A stretch of 64,000 bases of DNA from Enhygromyxa salina (GTDB lineage: Bacteria > Myxococcota_A > Polyangia > Nannocystales > Nannocystaceae): assembly GCF_002994635.1 (NCBI RefSeq), contig NZ_PVNL01000051.1, forward strand, positions 62,001 to 126,000, given 5' to 3'. The notes beneath the pieces were generated by a model. The model was given only the letters and a program-made list of their open reading frames with translations. It searched no databases and was not told the origin of the DNA. A program made the position numbers and the translations under genes. Of the stretch, positions 1-7,407 are shown one piece after another (position 1 is the stretch's first letter; every line of letters begins with the position of its first letter).

Positions 1-1
1 G

Positions 2-328
2 CCGGGCAACGACGACGCCGGGACCATGAGCGCGTGGTACGTGTTCGCTTCGATCGGCCTGTACCCGCTCCCGGGCAGCGATGGCTACTGGATCACCGCG
101 CCGATCTTCGAGCGCGTCGAGCTCGATCTGTCCGACGCGCAGCACCCAGATCGACGCCTGGCGGTCATCGCCGACGGGGCCGGGCCGGAGATGATCTACG
201 TGGCTGGGGCCGCGTTCAACGGCGACGCGCTCGAACGTCCGTGGATCACCTGGCAGCAGCTGCGCGAGGAAGGCGGGACGCTGCGGCTCACGCTCGCCGA
301 CGCGCCCTCCGACTTTGGTGCGTTCTGA
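2..328 (+). CDS. GH92 family alpha-1,2-mannosidase, C-terminal fragment
   Basis: Only the last ~108 codons are present; the gene begins before the window. The open frame runs from base 2 and reads PGNDDAGTMSAWYVFASIGL, followed by YPLPGSDGYWITAPIFE. This is the characteristic end of the glycoside hydrolase 92 catalytic domain (the GNDDxGxMSAWYVFxxxGxYP signature), including acidic residues that bind the catalytic calcium in that family. The remaining residues form the terminal beta-sandwich. Family members are exo-acting, calcium-dependent mannosidases that are usually secreted or lipoproteins. The upstream part and any signal peptide cannot be judged. The ATG at 26 lies inside the conserved motif and is not a real start. 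Confidence 0.85.
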   Translation, partial: PGNDDAGTMSAWYVFASIGLYPLPGSDGYWITAPIFERVELDLSDAQHPDRRLAVIADGAGPEMIYVAGAAFNGDALERPWITWQQLREEGGTLRLTLADAPSDFGAF

Positions 329-331
329 GGC

Positions 332-1198
332 TCAGGGAAGCGGCGTCGGATCCAAGCTCGGATCCAAGCTCGGATCCGGGACCTTGGCGAGCTCGACCTC
401 GAGCGTGCGGCCGCTGCGATCGTCGCTTCCAACCACCGACAGGCCATCGCCCACGCCCAGCAACAAGTAGGGCTGAACCTCGGCGCCGACCGGCGGATCG
501 TGGAGCGCCAGATCATTGCGCAGCCCCCACGAGCGCGCGTCTTCACCGAGCATCAGGGACAGCTGGCCAAGCATCCGCTGAGCGGGGACCTGGGCGGGCT
601 GACACACGAGCGCTGCGCTCGGGATCTTGCTGGTCGACGCGATCGACGAGCAGCGCAGCGTCAGCGGCTCAGGGCTGAGCTCGTCGCCAACCTCGCAGCT
701 GCGGTAGCCCAGGCGATCGAGGTGAAGCTCGATCTCGTGGGTCCCCGCGACGGGGACCCAGCGCCCGCGCGCGCCGAGCAGGTTGTCGGTGTCGCTCTCG
801 TAGTGGTGGTCCTGGCCGTCGTGGGCTTGATAGTGGCTGATGTCGCTCGCGGATCGGTCGGCCACGGCGAAGCATGCCCGCACCTCGCCGCCGTCGGTCA
901 GCTCGATCACCGCGCTACCTTCGATGCTCTCGTGGACCGTGTGCTCCATGGTCACGAACCGGTGCTGGGTGAACCGGACAGCGACGGCGTAGCGACCTGG
1001 GCGCGGTGGCCCGACCAGCGCGCTGCCGCCGAGCGCCGGTCCAAGCTCGAGTCGTTGCCCGGACACGTCTCGCTCGACGACCACCGCAGGGTCTCGGCTC
1101 AACTCGGTCCCGGGATCGCTCGGGCCGGGATCACCCGCGCCCGTACAGCCGACGAGCAGCGCAGCCACGACCGACACCCGTCGCGCTGGCGCCGACAC
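332..1198 (-). CDS. putative lipoprotein of unknown function
   Basis: 288 codons from a GTG at 1198, two bases after the egtB stop, so it is very probably translated from the egtB transcript. The frame stays open upstream inside egtB, but the GTG gives a short basic start (SAPARR) and a hydrophobic stretch ending in LLVGCTGAG, a plausible lipobox. The mature protein has several Cys residues, an HYQAHDGQDHHYES stretch and no domain I recognise. It ends in SLDPSLDPTPLP, encoded by a 12-bp tandem repeat at 350-378. It is likely an envelope lipoprotein. Its link with ergothioneine synthesis is positional only. Confidence 0.6.
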   Translation of the reverse strand: MSAPARRVSVVAALLVGCTGAGDPGPSDPGTELSRDPAVVVERDVSGQRLELGPALGGSALVGPPRPGRYAVAVRFTQHRFVTMEHTVHESIEGSAVIELTDGGEVRACFAVADRSASDISHYQAHDGQDHHYESDTDNLLGARGRWVPVAGTHEIELHLDRLGYRSCEVGDELSPEPLTLRCSSIASTSKIPSAALVCQPAQVPAQRMLGQLSLMLGEDARSWGLRNDLALHDPPVGAEVQPYLLLGVGDGLSVVGSDDRSGRTLEVELAKVPDPSLDPSLDPTPLP

Positions 1199-1200
1199 GT

Positions 1201-2502
1201 CTAGCCCTGTAGATCTTTCGCCAGCCGCAGACCGCTGAACTGCCAGCGGGTCGGGGCGTGAAAGAAGTTGCGGTAGGTCGCGCGCAGGTGGTCGCGTGGG
1301 GTCGCGCAGGAGCCCCCGCGCAGGACCAGCTGGTTGCACATGAACTTGCCGTTGTACTCCCCGATCGCGCCCTCGGGCGGGCGGTAGCCGGGGTAGGGCT
1401 GGTACGGGCTGGCGGTCCACTCCCACACGTCACCAAACAGCTGCGCGAGCCCGCTCGGGTCCGCGCTGGCGGAGCTGCTGGAGGTCGGGTGCAGGGGGGC
1501 GTCAGCGAGCTCGGGCGCGCTGCTGGGCAGCAGGTTGCCATTGACCTCGAGCGCCCCGGCGACGTGCTCCCACTCGGCCTCGCTGGGCAGCCGAGCGTCG
1601 CGCCAGCGCGCGAACGCATCGGCTTCGAAGTAGCTCAGATGGCACACGGGCGCGCTAGGATCGAGCGGCTTGACGCCTTCGAGCGTGAACACGCGCCACG
1701 GCTCACCCGCTTGCTCGGGCGCCCGCCAGTAGCCCGGCGCCCGCCACTGTTCGCGCTGGACGGCGTCCCAGCCCTCCGACAGCCACAGCTGCGGACGCGT
1801 GTAGCCGTCGTCGGCCATGAACGCGAGGTACTCCCCACAGCTGACCAGCCGGCTGGCGATTGCGAACGGCTCGAGCCAGCGCTTGTGGCGTGGACCCTCG
1901 TTGTCGAACCCGAACCCGTCGGCGTCGCCGGCCCGCCCGAGCTCGACGAGGCCGCCTGGATCTTCGACCCAGCGCAGGGCAGGGAGCTGCGCGATCGCCT
2001 GCCCGAGCGGACCCGGCTTGCGGTACGCGGGCCCGAGCGGGTTGAGTGACAGCGCGTGCTTGATGTCGGTCAAGATCAGCTCTTGGTGCTGCTGCTCGTG
2101 GTGCAGCCCCAGCTCGATCAGGCCGCGCTTGGCTGGGCTCATGTGCGGCAGCGAGTGCAGCACCTGCTCGTCGACCGCCCGGCGGTAGGCCAGGATCTCG
2201 GCGACGGTCGGGCGTGAGAGCAGGCCCCGCTGCGCCCGCGCGTGCATGCTGCCGACCGTCTGGTAGTAGCTGTTGAACAGGAAGTCCCAGCCCTCGCGGT
2301 AGCGCGCGTAGCCTGGGCCCGCGAGCACGAAGGTCTCGAAGAACCAGCTGGTGTGGGCCAGGTGCCACTTGGTCGGGCTCGCGTCAGGCATCGACTGGAT
2401 GCACTGATCTTCGGGCTCGAGGTGGGCGGCGAGCGCCTCACTCAGCGCGCGGACCCGCATGTAGGCGGCCGCGAGGGGGGTTGGATCGAGTCGGGCGTGC
2501 AT
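1201..2502 (-). CDS. egtB: ergothioneine biosynthesis protein EgtB (hercynine oxygenase)
   Basis: 433 aa, normal length for EgtB. The family is a non-haem iron enzyme joining hercynine to a cysteinyl thiol through an O2-dependent C-S bond. The N-terminal DinB-like helical half supplies the iron ligands: His50 in WHLAHTSWFFE, and His135 and His139 in HHEQQHQELILTD. The C-terminal half is an FGE/sulfatase-modifying-factor fold ending in RGGSCATPRDHLRATYRNFF and RWQFSGLRLAKD, both hallmark EgtB strings. No egtD methyltransferase is adjacent, so hercynine must come from elsewhere in the genome. It lies 64 bp downstream of lgt on the same strand and two bases upstream of a lipoprotein gene. Whether gamma-glutamylcysteine or cysteine is the thiol donor cannot be told by eye. 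Confidence 0.92.
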   Translation of the reverse strand: MHARLDPTPLAAAYMRVRALSEALAAHLEPEDQCIQSMPDASPTKWHLAHTSWFFETFVLAGPGYARYREGWDFLFNSYYQTVGSMHARAQRGLLSRPTVAEILAYRRAVDEQVLHSLPHMSPAKRGLIELGLHHEQQHQELILTDIKHALSLNPLGPAYRKPGPLGQAIAQLPALRWVEDPGGLVELGRAGDADGFGFDNEGPRHKRWLEPFAIASRLVSCGEYLAFMADDGYTRPQLWLSEGWDAVQREQWRAPGYWRAPEQAGEPWRVFTLEGVKPLDPSAPVCHLSYFEADAFARWRDARLPSEAEWEHVAGALEVNGNLLPSSAPELADAPLHPTSSSSASADPSGLAQLFGDVWEWTASPYQPYPGYRPPEGAIGEYNGKFMCNQLVLRGGSCATPRDHLRATYRNFFHAPTRWQFSGLRLAKDLQG

Positions 2503-2566
2503 GGTTCAGGCGCAGGAGCTTGAGGTGGGAGATCTCGAGCGCCGCCGGGCCGCGACGAGCCGTCGA

Positions 2567-3649
2567 TCACTCCTGTACGGTCTTGATCTCGCTCTCGGCG
2601 GCACCTTCGCTGGCGTGGGCCTCGTCGGCCTCGGCCTCGTCGGCCGCCTCTTCCTCTTCTTCGTCAGCCTCCTCGTCCTCGTCCTCGTCGGCCTCTTCCT
2701 CTTCCTCTTCGGCCTCCTCGTCCTCTTCTTCGTCGGCCTCCTCGTCCTCCCACCAGGCGGACTCGGGGATCGGGCCATCCGCCGCGGCCCGCTTGCCCAC
2801 GAACGTCAGCACGATCGCCGCCGCCACCACGAACAGCGAGATGAACTGGCTGGTGGTCATCATGACCGGGACCGAGGGGTCGAGCCCGAGCGCGGCGTTG
2901 AGCGCCGGGGTCTCGAGCTTCATCACGTAGCCGCGCACGGCGTCGCCGCGGAACATCTCGAGCACGAATCGGGCGGCCGGGTAGATCATCACGTAGGTCA
3001 GCATGACCTGGCCGTGAAACCGCTTCTTGAGCCGCAGGCTCATCAGGAACATGAACAGGCTCAGCTCGATCGCCGACTCGATCAGCGGGATCGGATAGCG
3101 CCCGACCCCGCCGGCCGCGAACGCGGGAGAGCCCTCGGGGTAGTGCAGGGCCAGCGCGCCCTCATGGACCGCCCCGTAGCAGCAGCCGGCGCACAGGCAG
3201 CCGATCCGCCCAAACGCGTGGGCCAGCGCCAGCATCGGCGCGCCAAGGTCGAAGAACCGCAGCAGCCGCTGCCAGCCTTCTTTGAGGGTCGCGACCTGGG
3301 TGCCTTCTTTGGGGCCGCTCCGGCGGATCACGTAGTGGTAGACGAGGTACAGCACCGCGCCGATCGGGCCGCCGTAGAACACCAGGCCGCCCTCCCAGAT
3401 CGCGAAGATCGACCCGGGCTTCTGCATGAAGCGGGGGAGATCGGTGAACACGTAGAACAGCCGCGAGAAGATCAGCCCCCACAGCACGGTCCACAGCGCG
3501 ACCTTCTCGAACAGCTCGGGGGTCATCAGCTTGATGCGCTGATTTTCGCGGCCGCCCAGCACGATCGCGGCGAGCAGCCCGAGCGCGACCATGACGCCGT
3601 AGGGCGCGACGCCCATCTGGCCGAAGATATGGATTTTCTCGTAGAACAT
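2567..3649 (-). CDS. lgt: prolipoprotein diacylglyceryl transferase with acidic C-terminal tail
   Basis: 360 aa from the ATG at 3649. Lgt moves diacylglycerol from phosphatidylglycerol to the lipobox Cys of prolipoproteins in the inner membrane. It shows several hydrophobic segments, IWEGGLVFYGGPIGAVLYL, the signature FGRIGCLCAGCCYG with the conserved Arg, and ARFVLEMFRGD near the end of the core. These match the Lgt variant common in Deltaproteobacteria (GRxGCxxAGCCYG). The core is about 280-295 aa. After it comes a ~60-residue run made almost wholly of Glu, Asp and Ala, encoded by a GAG/GAC/GCC-rich stretch at 2600-2760 and ending in SEIKTVQE. The tail is unusual for the family. The frame stays open upstream of the ATG, but that part does not resemble Lgt. 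Confidence 0.9.
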   Translation of the reverse strand: MFYEKIHIFGQMGVAPYGVMVALGLLAAIVLGGRENQRIKLMTPELFEKVALWTVLWGLIFSRLFYVFTDLPRFMQKPGSIFAIWEGGLVFYGGPIGAVLYLVYHYVIRRSGPKEGTQVATLKEGWQRLLRFFDLGAPMLALAHAFGRIGCLCAGCCYGAVHEGALALHYPEGSPAFAAGGVGRYPIPLIESAIELSLFMFLMSLRLKKRFHGQVMLTYVMIYPAARFVLEMFRGDAVRGYVMKLETPALNAALGLDPSVPVMMTTSQFISLFVVAAAIVLTFVGKRAAADGPIPESAWWEDEEADEEEDEEAEEEEEEADEDEDEEADEEEEEAADEAEADEAHASEGAAESEIKTVQE

Positions 3650-3854
3650 GGCTTGGCGGCTCTCTCGCTGACGCGGTGCGCTGTTGGGCGCCGCGCCGCT
3701 GCCGGGTCGTAGCGAAAAGCGTGGGCCAGGTCCAGCGACGCCGCCCGCCAACGGCCAAAATCCCGGGTTCGAGCGGGTTGTTGCGCGGCTGTTGCCGTGC
3801 TGCGGACCAAGCTCGCGCGCGGACCGGCGCACGCGGCCCCCGCTCTGGCGCGAT

Positions 3855-4781
3855 CTAGGAGCACCAGGTGGCGAGGTTGGCGAACACACGCGCGCTGATG
3901 CGTGTGGCCGAATTGCCAGTCAGGGCGCCGTTGGTGTGGATACCCACGACCACCCGCCGGCCGGAGCTGGGATCGAGGCGCCAGACCGGGGCGCCGCTCT
4001 GACCCGCGGCGGTGTCGGCGTCATAGCGCATCACGTGGGCATCGACCTTGGCGCTGCGGCGGGCCGACCACCACAACGTGGTGCCCCCGTCTTTGTCTGC
4101 GGGGTAGCCAGCGAGGTTGAGATAGCTGCCGCGCAGCGTCGGCGTGTCGCAGACGGCGTAGCCAAGCTGCCCGACCTCGGGCAACGCCGCGTCCTCGCCC
4201 AATTTGATCACCGCGTAGTCGTGCTCGCGCTTGCCGTCGACCGTCCAGCCGCGGACCGAGTAAAACTTCGTTGCGACCACGCTGCTGAACGGGCGATCGA
4301 GCCCGTTGCGCGCGGCCGAGACCACCACCCGCTCGGCCCAGCCGCCGATCGCTGGCAGGTATACGCAGTGGCCCGCGGTCACGATCGTGCGTGGTCCGAT
4401 CAGCCAGCCGGTCCCGACGAACTCGTCGCCGAACCTCGAGTGGATCGTCAACTGGCAGATCGGCCGCCACGGGTAGCTGGTGGTCTCGCGGATCCGCACG
4501 CGATCGTCGCTGCCGATCGTCGACTCGCGGCGGTAGCTCGAGTGAGTGGCGCCGGATCGCCAGTCCGGCAGCAGGGTGTCGGCGCCACGTGGGCTGGCGT
4601 CCGCCGTGGACTCGCGGACGTAGGCTGGCGGCGGCGTCCAGCCGGGCACGGTCTCGAGCCCCAGCTGCGCGTACGCACCGATCGGCCACGGCGTGCCCTC
4701 GCCCGGCGCGGCGTCGACCGAGTCCTGTTCGCCAGGGTCGTCGCTAGCGATCGAGGCGTGAGGGTCGTCGACCTCGGACAC
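3855..4781 (-). CDS. trypsin-like serine protease (S1B, V8/glutamyl-endopeptidase-like)
   Basis: 308 aa from a GTG at 4781. The catalytic triad is visible: His138 in TIVTAGHCVYLP, Asp188 in REHDYAVIKL and Ser262 in TAAGQSGAPVW. The substrate-pocket segment VVVGIHTNGALTGNSATRI resembles the V8/Glu-specific S1B subfamily. About 100 acidic, low-complexity residues precede the protease domain and may be a propeptide. There is no obvious hydrophobic signal sequence, so a more upstream start or non-Sec export is possible. It is alone on its strand, 205 bp upstream of lgt. A Trypco1-like protein is encoded 1.6 kb away at 6369; that family's name comes from co-occurrence with such proteases. Confidence 0.82.
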   Translation of the reverse strand: MSEVDDPHASIASDDPGEQDSVDAAPGEGTPWPIGAYAQLGLETVPGWTPPPAYVRESTADASPRGADTLLPDWRSGATHSSYRRESTIGSDDRVRIRETTSYPWRPICQLTIHSRFGDEFVGTGWLIGPRTIVTAGHCVYLPAIGGWAERVVVSAARNGLDRPFSSVVATKFYSVRGWTVDGKREHDYAVIKLGEDAALPEVGQLGYAVCDTPTLRGSYLNLAGYPADKDGGTTLWWSARRSAKVDAHVMRYDADTAAGQSGAPVWRLDPSSGRRVVVGIHTNGALTGNSATRISARVFANLATWCS

Positions 4782-4816
4782 GCAGCGATAGTAAGCTGTT
4801 TACAGCGCGGGCGAGG

Positions 4817-4895
4817 CTGTTTTCAGCTCGGGTCAGGCTTCTGACCCGCTTGCAGGCGCCGTTCGTAGACTGGCTCACCTTGGGCAGCGAGCTGT
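4817..4895 (+). repeat. dispersed intergenic repeat, copy A
   Basis: A 79-bp element that matches the reverse complement of 9284-9363 at about 69 of 80 positions. Near one end it has an 8-bp hairpin at 4829-4848 (CGGGTCAG, loop GCTT, CTGACCCG). The matching hairpin in the other copy keeps pairing through two compensatory changes. A related, degraded stretch follows at 4896-4960 in mixed orientation, including CTCGCCCGAGCTGAGAACAG at 4939-4958. This fills the gap between the protease and flavoprotein genes. Confidence 0.8.
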
Positions 4896-5005
4896 TTTTT
4901 CAGCTCAGCTCGGGCCGGCTTCTGACCCACTTGGAGGTCTCGCCCGAGCTGAGAACAGACGCAGCGCCGCTTGCATGGGCCGCGCGGCCCGTTCACGCTC
5001 GCGGG

Positions 5006-6295
5006 GTGAGGGCCGCGGACCGCAGTTCGGCGACGACCATCGCGGCGACGCAGCTGTGGATCGTCGGCGCCGGGCCAGCTGGCCTGGCGCTGGCCGAGGC
5101 TTGCGTCGCGCGGGGCGTCAGGGTGTCGGTGCTGGCCCCTGATCCTCGCGCGGCGTGGCGTCCCAACTACGCGATGTGGCTGGACGACGCCACCTCGCTC
5201 GGTGTCGAGCCCTACCTCGCGCACCGCTGGCCGGGCACGACCGCTCGATTCGCCGCGGGTCCGCGCCCGCTGGATCGCGGCTACGCGCTCTTGGATGATC
5301 GTCGCTGGCAGCTCGAGTCGTTGGCGCGGATCGAGCGGGCAGGGGGCTCGATCGTGGCGGGCACCCTCGCTGCGATCGACCATGACGACGAAGGCGTTCA
5401 GCTCGATTGTGACGACGGCCAGCGGTTGCGCGGTCAGCTCGTCGTCGACGCCACCGGGCACGGCTCGCGCTTCGTCGCGCTCGAGGCCGGACCGGCGCCG
5501 GCCTACCAGGTCGCGTGGGGCGAGCAGTGGGCGGTGGAGAAGGAGCTCGAGCTCGATCGGGCCACCTTCATGGACTGGTCGAGCACGGGCGCCGCCGAGT
5601 CCGATGAGTCGCTGCCGCCCACGTTTTGCTACGCGCTGCCGCTCGCTCGTGATCGGCTGTTCGCCGAGGAGACCGTGCTCGCGGCCCGGCTCGATCACGC
5701 CCCAGCCAGCTACTTCCCCGCGCTGCGTCGGCGCCTGGATCGGCGACTCGAGCTGCAGGGCGTGGGCCGGATCGGCGAGCCGCTCGAGCTCGAGCGCTGC
5801 GTGATCCCCATGGGCGCCGCCCTACCACGCGCGGATCAGCGGACCTTGGCGTTCGGCGGCGCCGCCTCGATGGTCCACCCGGCGACCGGCTACCTGCTCA
5901 CCACCGTGCTGCGGCGGCGAGCGCGGGTCGCCGACGCGATCGCCACCGAGCTCGGCCACTGGGTCTCGCCGGGCGGTCCGAGCCGACGCATCTGGCAGGC
6001 GATCTGGACCCCCGCGGAGGTCCGCGCCTGGCGACTCTACAGCTTCGGACTCGAGATCATCTGCGCGCTCGATCGCGCCGCCCTCGATCGCTTCTTCGCG
6101 GAGTTCTTCGAGCTGCCCGATCACTGCTGGCGCGGCTTCGTGTCCGGAACCGCGCCCACGCCCGAGCTCATGGCCACGATGCTGCGCTATTTCGCCAGCG
6201 TGCCCGCGCCGATCCGCGCGCGCCTGGGCTCGGCCCTGTTTGGGCGGGAGGGGCTTCGGATGTTGCGGGGGTTCGGCGGGTTGCAGCGATCGTAG
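5006..6295 (+). CDS. lycopene cyclase-like FAD-dependent oxidoreductase
   Basis: 429 aa from the GTG at 5006. The frame is open further upstream, but that part lies in a repeat element. The dinucleotide-binding motif is near the N-terminus (LWIVGAGPAGLALAEACVARG). It is followed by WRPNYAMWLDDATSLGVEPYL, resembling the NYGVWxDE motif of CrtL/CrtY lycopene cyclases. Later come the ALPLARDRLFAEET stretch and LAFGGAASMVHPATGYLLTTVL, the substrate-binding GxxxxMVHPxTGY block of the cyclases. The predicted role is cyclisation of lycopene ends using FAD as a structural or redox cofactor. No other carotenoid gene (crtB, crtI, crtE) is in the window, so the substrate is inferred from family only. Confidence 0.75.
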   Translation: MRAADRSSATTIAATQLWIVGAGPAGLALAEACVARGVRVSVLAPDPRAAWRPNYAMWLDDATSLGVEPYLAHRWPGTTARFAAGPRPLDRGYALLDDRRWQLESLARIERAGGSIVAGTLAAIDHDDEGVQLDCDDGQRLRGQLVVDATGHGSRFVALEAGPAPAYQVAWGEQWAVEKELELDRATFMDWSSTGAAESDESLPPTFCYALPLARDRLFAEETVLAARLDHAPASYFPALRRRLDRRLELQGVGRIGEPLELERCVIPMGAALPRADQRTLAFGGAASMVHPATGYLLTTVLRRRARVADAIATELGHWVSPGGPSRRIWQAIWTPAEVRAWRLYSFGLEIICALDRAALDRFFAEFFELPDHCWRGFVSGTAPTPELMATMLRYFASVPAPIRARLGSALFGREGLRMLRGFGGLQRS

Positions 6296-6368
6296 TCGGG
6301 GATACGTGAGTGTTGCCATACAAGCCGCCCTTGCGTCCGCTCGCGCGGGTTTCTAGTAACCTGGTCCA

Positions 6369-6704
6369 ATGCCCATCGCAGACGAACCGCTCGTGCTCGA
6401 TCTCGGCGACCAAGGCCCCAAGGTGTGGCTCGAGGCGATGCCCGCGATCGTGCGCGAGACCGGCTCCGCCATGACCCCGAGCACCCACAGCCAACGGGTC
6501 GCGACGGTCGGGACCGCGGCGATCAGTGACGTGGTCAAGGCCGTCGCCAAGCAGCTCGAGGCGGAGCTGCAGCAGGCCAACCTCGACAAGGTCAACCTCG
6601 GCTTCTCGCTGAGCGTCGACACCAGCGGTCGGGTGCTGATCGGCGCCAGCGGGACGTTTCGGGTCCAGCTCGAGTGGCGCAAGTCCGAAGACTCCAACCA
6701 GTGA
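6369..6704 (+). CDS. small Trypco1-like (CU044_2847 family) protein
   Basis: 111 aa. The C-terminal half, DKVNLGFSLSVDTSGRVLIG followed by ASGTFRVQLEWRK, has the pattern of the trypsin-co-occurring domain 1/CU044_2847 family (a conserved FGxxLSxxxG...ASxxxxFxVxLxW beta region). Members are found beside trypsin-like peptidases and in conflict or signalling gene sets. No signal peptide or membrane segment is present, so it is probably cytoplasmic. The middle (residues ~40-75) is likely helical. A serine protease gene lies 1.6 kb upstream on the other strand. The gene ends 34 bp before the next CDS. The family call rests on the C-terminal pattern alone. Confidence 0.5.
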   Translation: MPIADEPLVLDLGDQGPKVWLEAMPAIVRETGSAMTPSTHSQRVATVGTAAISDVVKAVAKQLEAELQQANLDKVNLGFSLSVDTSGRVLIGASGTFRVQLEWRKSEDSNQ

Positions 6705-6738
6705 AACCGGGCGGCGGATGCCGCCGTTCGGCCGGCCG

Positions 6739-7401
6739 ATGAGCGTCGACCACGGACAGATCCCGATCACCAGCCCCTGCCCGATCAACCTGGATCGAGG
6801 GGGGGTGAGCAAAGAGGATCGCAGCATGTTCTGTCGCCATTGCGTCAAAGACGTGCACCTGTTGTCAACGATGTCGGAACCGGAAGCTCGCTCGTTCATG
6901 CGCGAGAACGAGGGGCGCGACATCTGTGTGTCCTACGCGATCCGGCCCGACGGGAGGATTCGGTTTCGCCCAGAGCTGCCGGAGCCGGCATTGGTCCCCA
7001 TTCAGAGGCTCGCGCGCAACCGAGCCCCGCAGCGACAGCGGCTCGCTCAGGCCGCGTCGATCGGGGCGGCGGCGCTGCTCGCCGCGTGCACTGCCCACTC
7101 TGATCCCGAGCCCGAGCCCGCCAAGCCCGTCGCGCCGCTGGTCCAGCGTGCCGAGCCGGTCGAGCCTCCCGCGCCAGTTGTCGAGCCCTGTGACCCGCCC
7201 GGTCTCGACACGCTGGTCGCGGGCGGTCTGGTCGCGGAGCGTGTCGAGGACGTTCAAGTCGAGGGCGGGATCAAGCCGATGCCTCTGCCCGAACCGCCCA
7301 CGCCCACCGTCACACCGAAGCAGCCCTGGAAGGCGGACATGCACGCTCGCGGTGGGCTCCGGGCCGCGCGGATCCCCGACCCAGTTGACCCGGCCGAGTA
7401 G
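6739..7401 (+). CDS. myxobacterial Cys-motif protein with lipoprotein-like segment
   Basis: 220 codons from the ATG at 6739; an ATG at 6718 in frame is an alternative and neither has a clear ribosome site. The N-terminal ~65 residues (CPINLDRGGVSKEDRSMFCR, then HCVKDVHLLSTMSEPEARSF) belong to a small domain common in Myxococcota. It has a PCP...FCxxCxKxVHxLSxMTExEA pattern, with cysteines that probably bind metal or an Fe-S centre. After a basic linker comes IGAAALLAACTAHSD, a single hydrophobic segment ending in a lipobox-like Cys. A Pro/Glu-rich tail follows, with PEPEPAKP and PPAPVVEP. It is probably anchored with its Cys domain in the cytoplasm. Function is unknown. Confidence 0.6.
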   Translation: MSVDHGQIPITSPCPINLDRGGVSKEDRSMFCRHCVKDVHLLSTMSEPEARSFMRENEGRDICVSYAIRPDGRIRFRPELPEPALVPIQRLARNRAPQRQRLAQAASIGAAALLAACTAHSDPEPEPAKPVAPLVQRAEPVEPPAPVVEPCDPPGLDTLVAGGLVAERVEDVQVEGGIKPMPLPEPPTPTVTPKQPWKADMHARGGLRAARIPDPVDPAE

Positions 7402-7407
7402 AACGAT

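Noticed and set aside
1199..1426. N-terminal extension of the lipoprotein gene at 332-1198 into egtB
   Set aside because: The open frame continues, but it overlaps conserved egtB codons and lacks a signal peptide. The GTG at 1198 gives a signal peptide and lipobox.
3755..3790. tRNA-like GGTTCGAG in the gap upstream of lgt
   Set aside because: Only the T-loop-like string is present; no acceptor stem, anticodon arm or CCA context could be folded around it.
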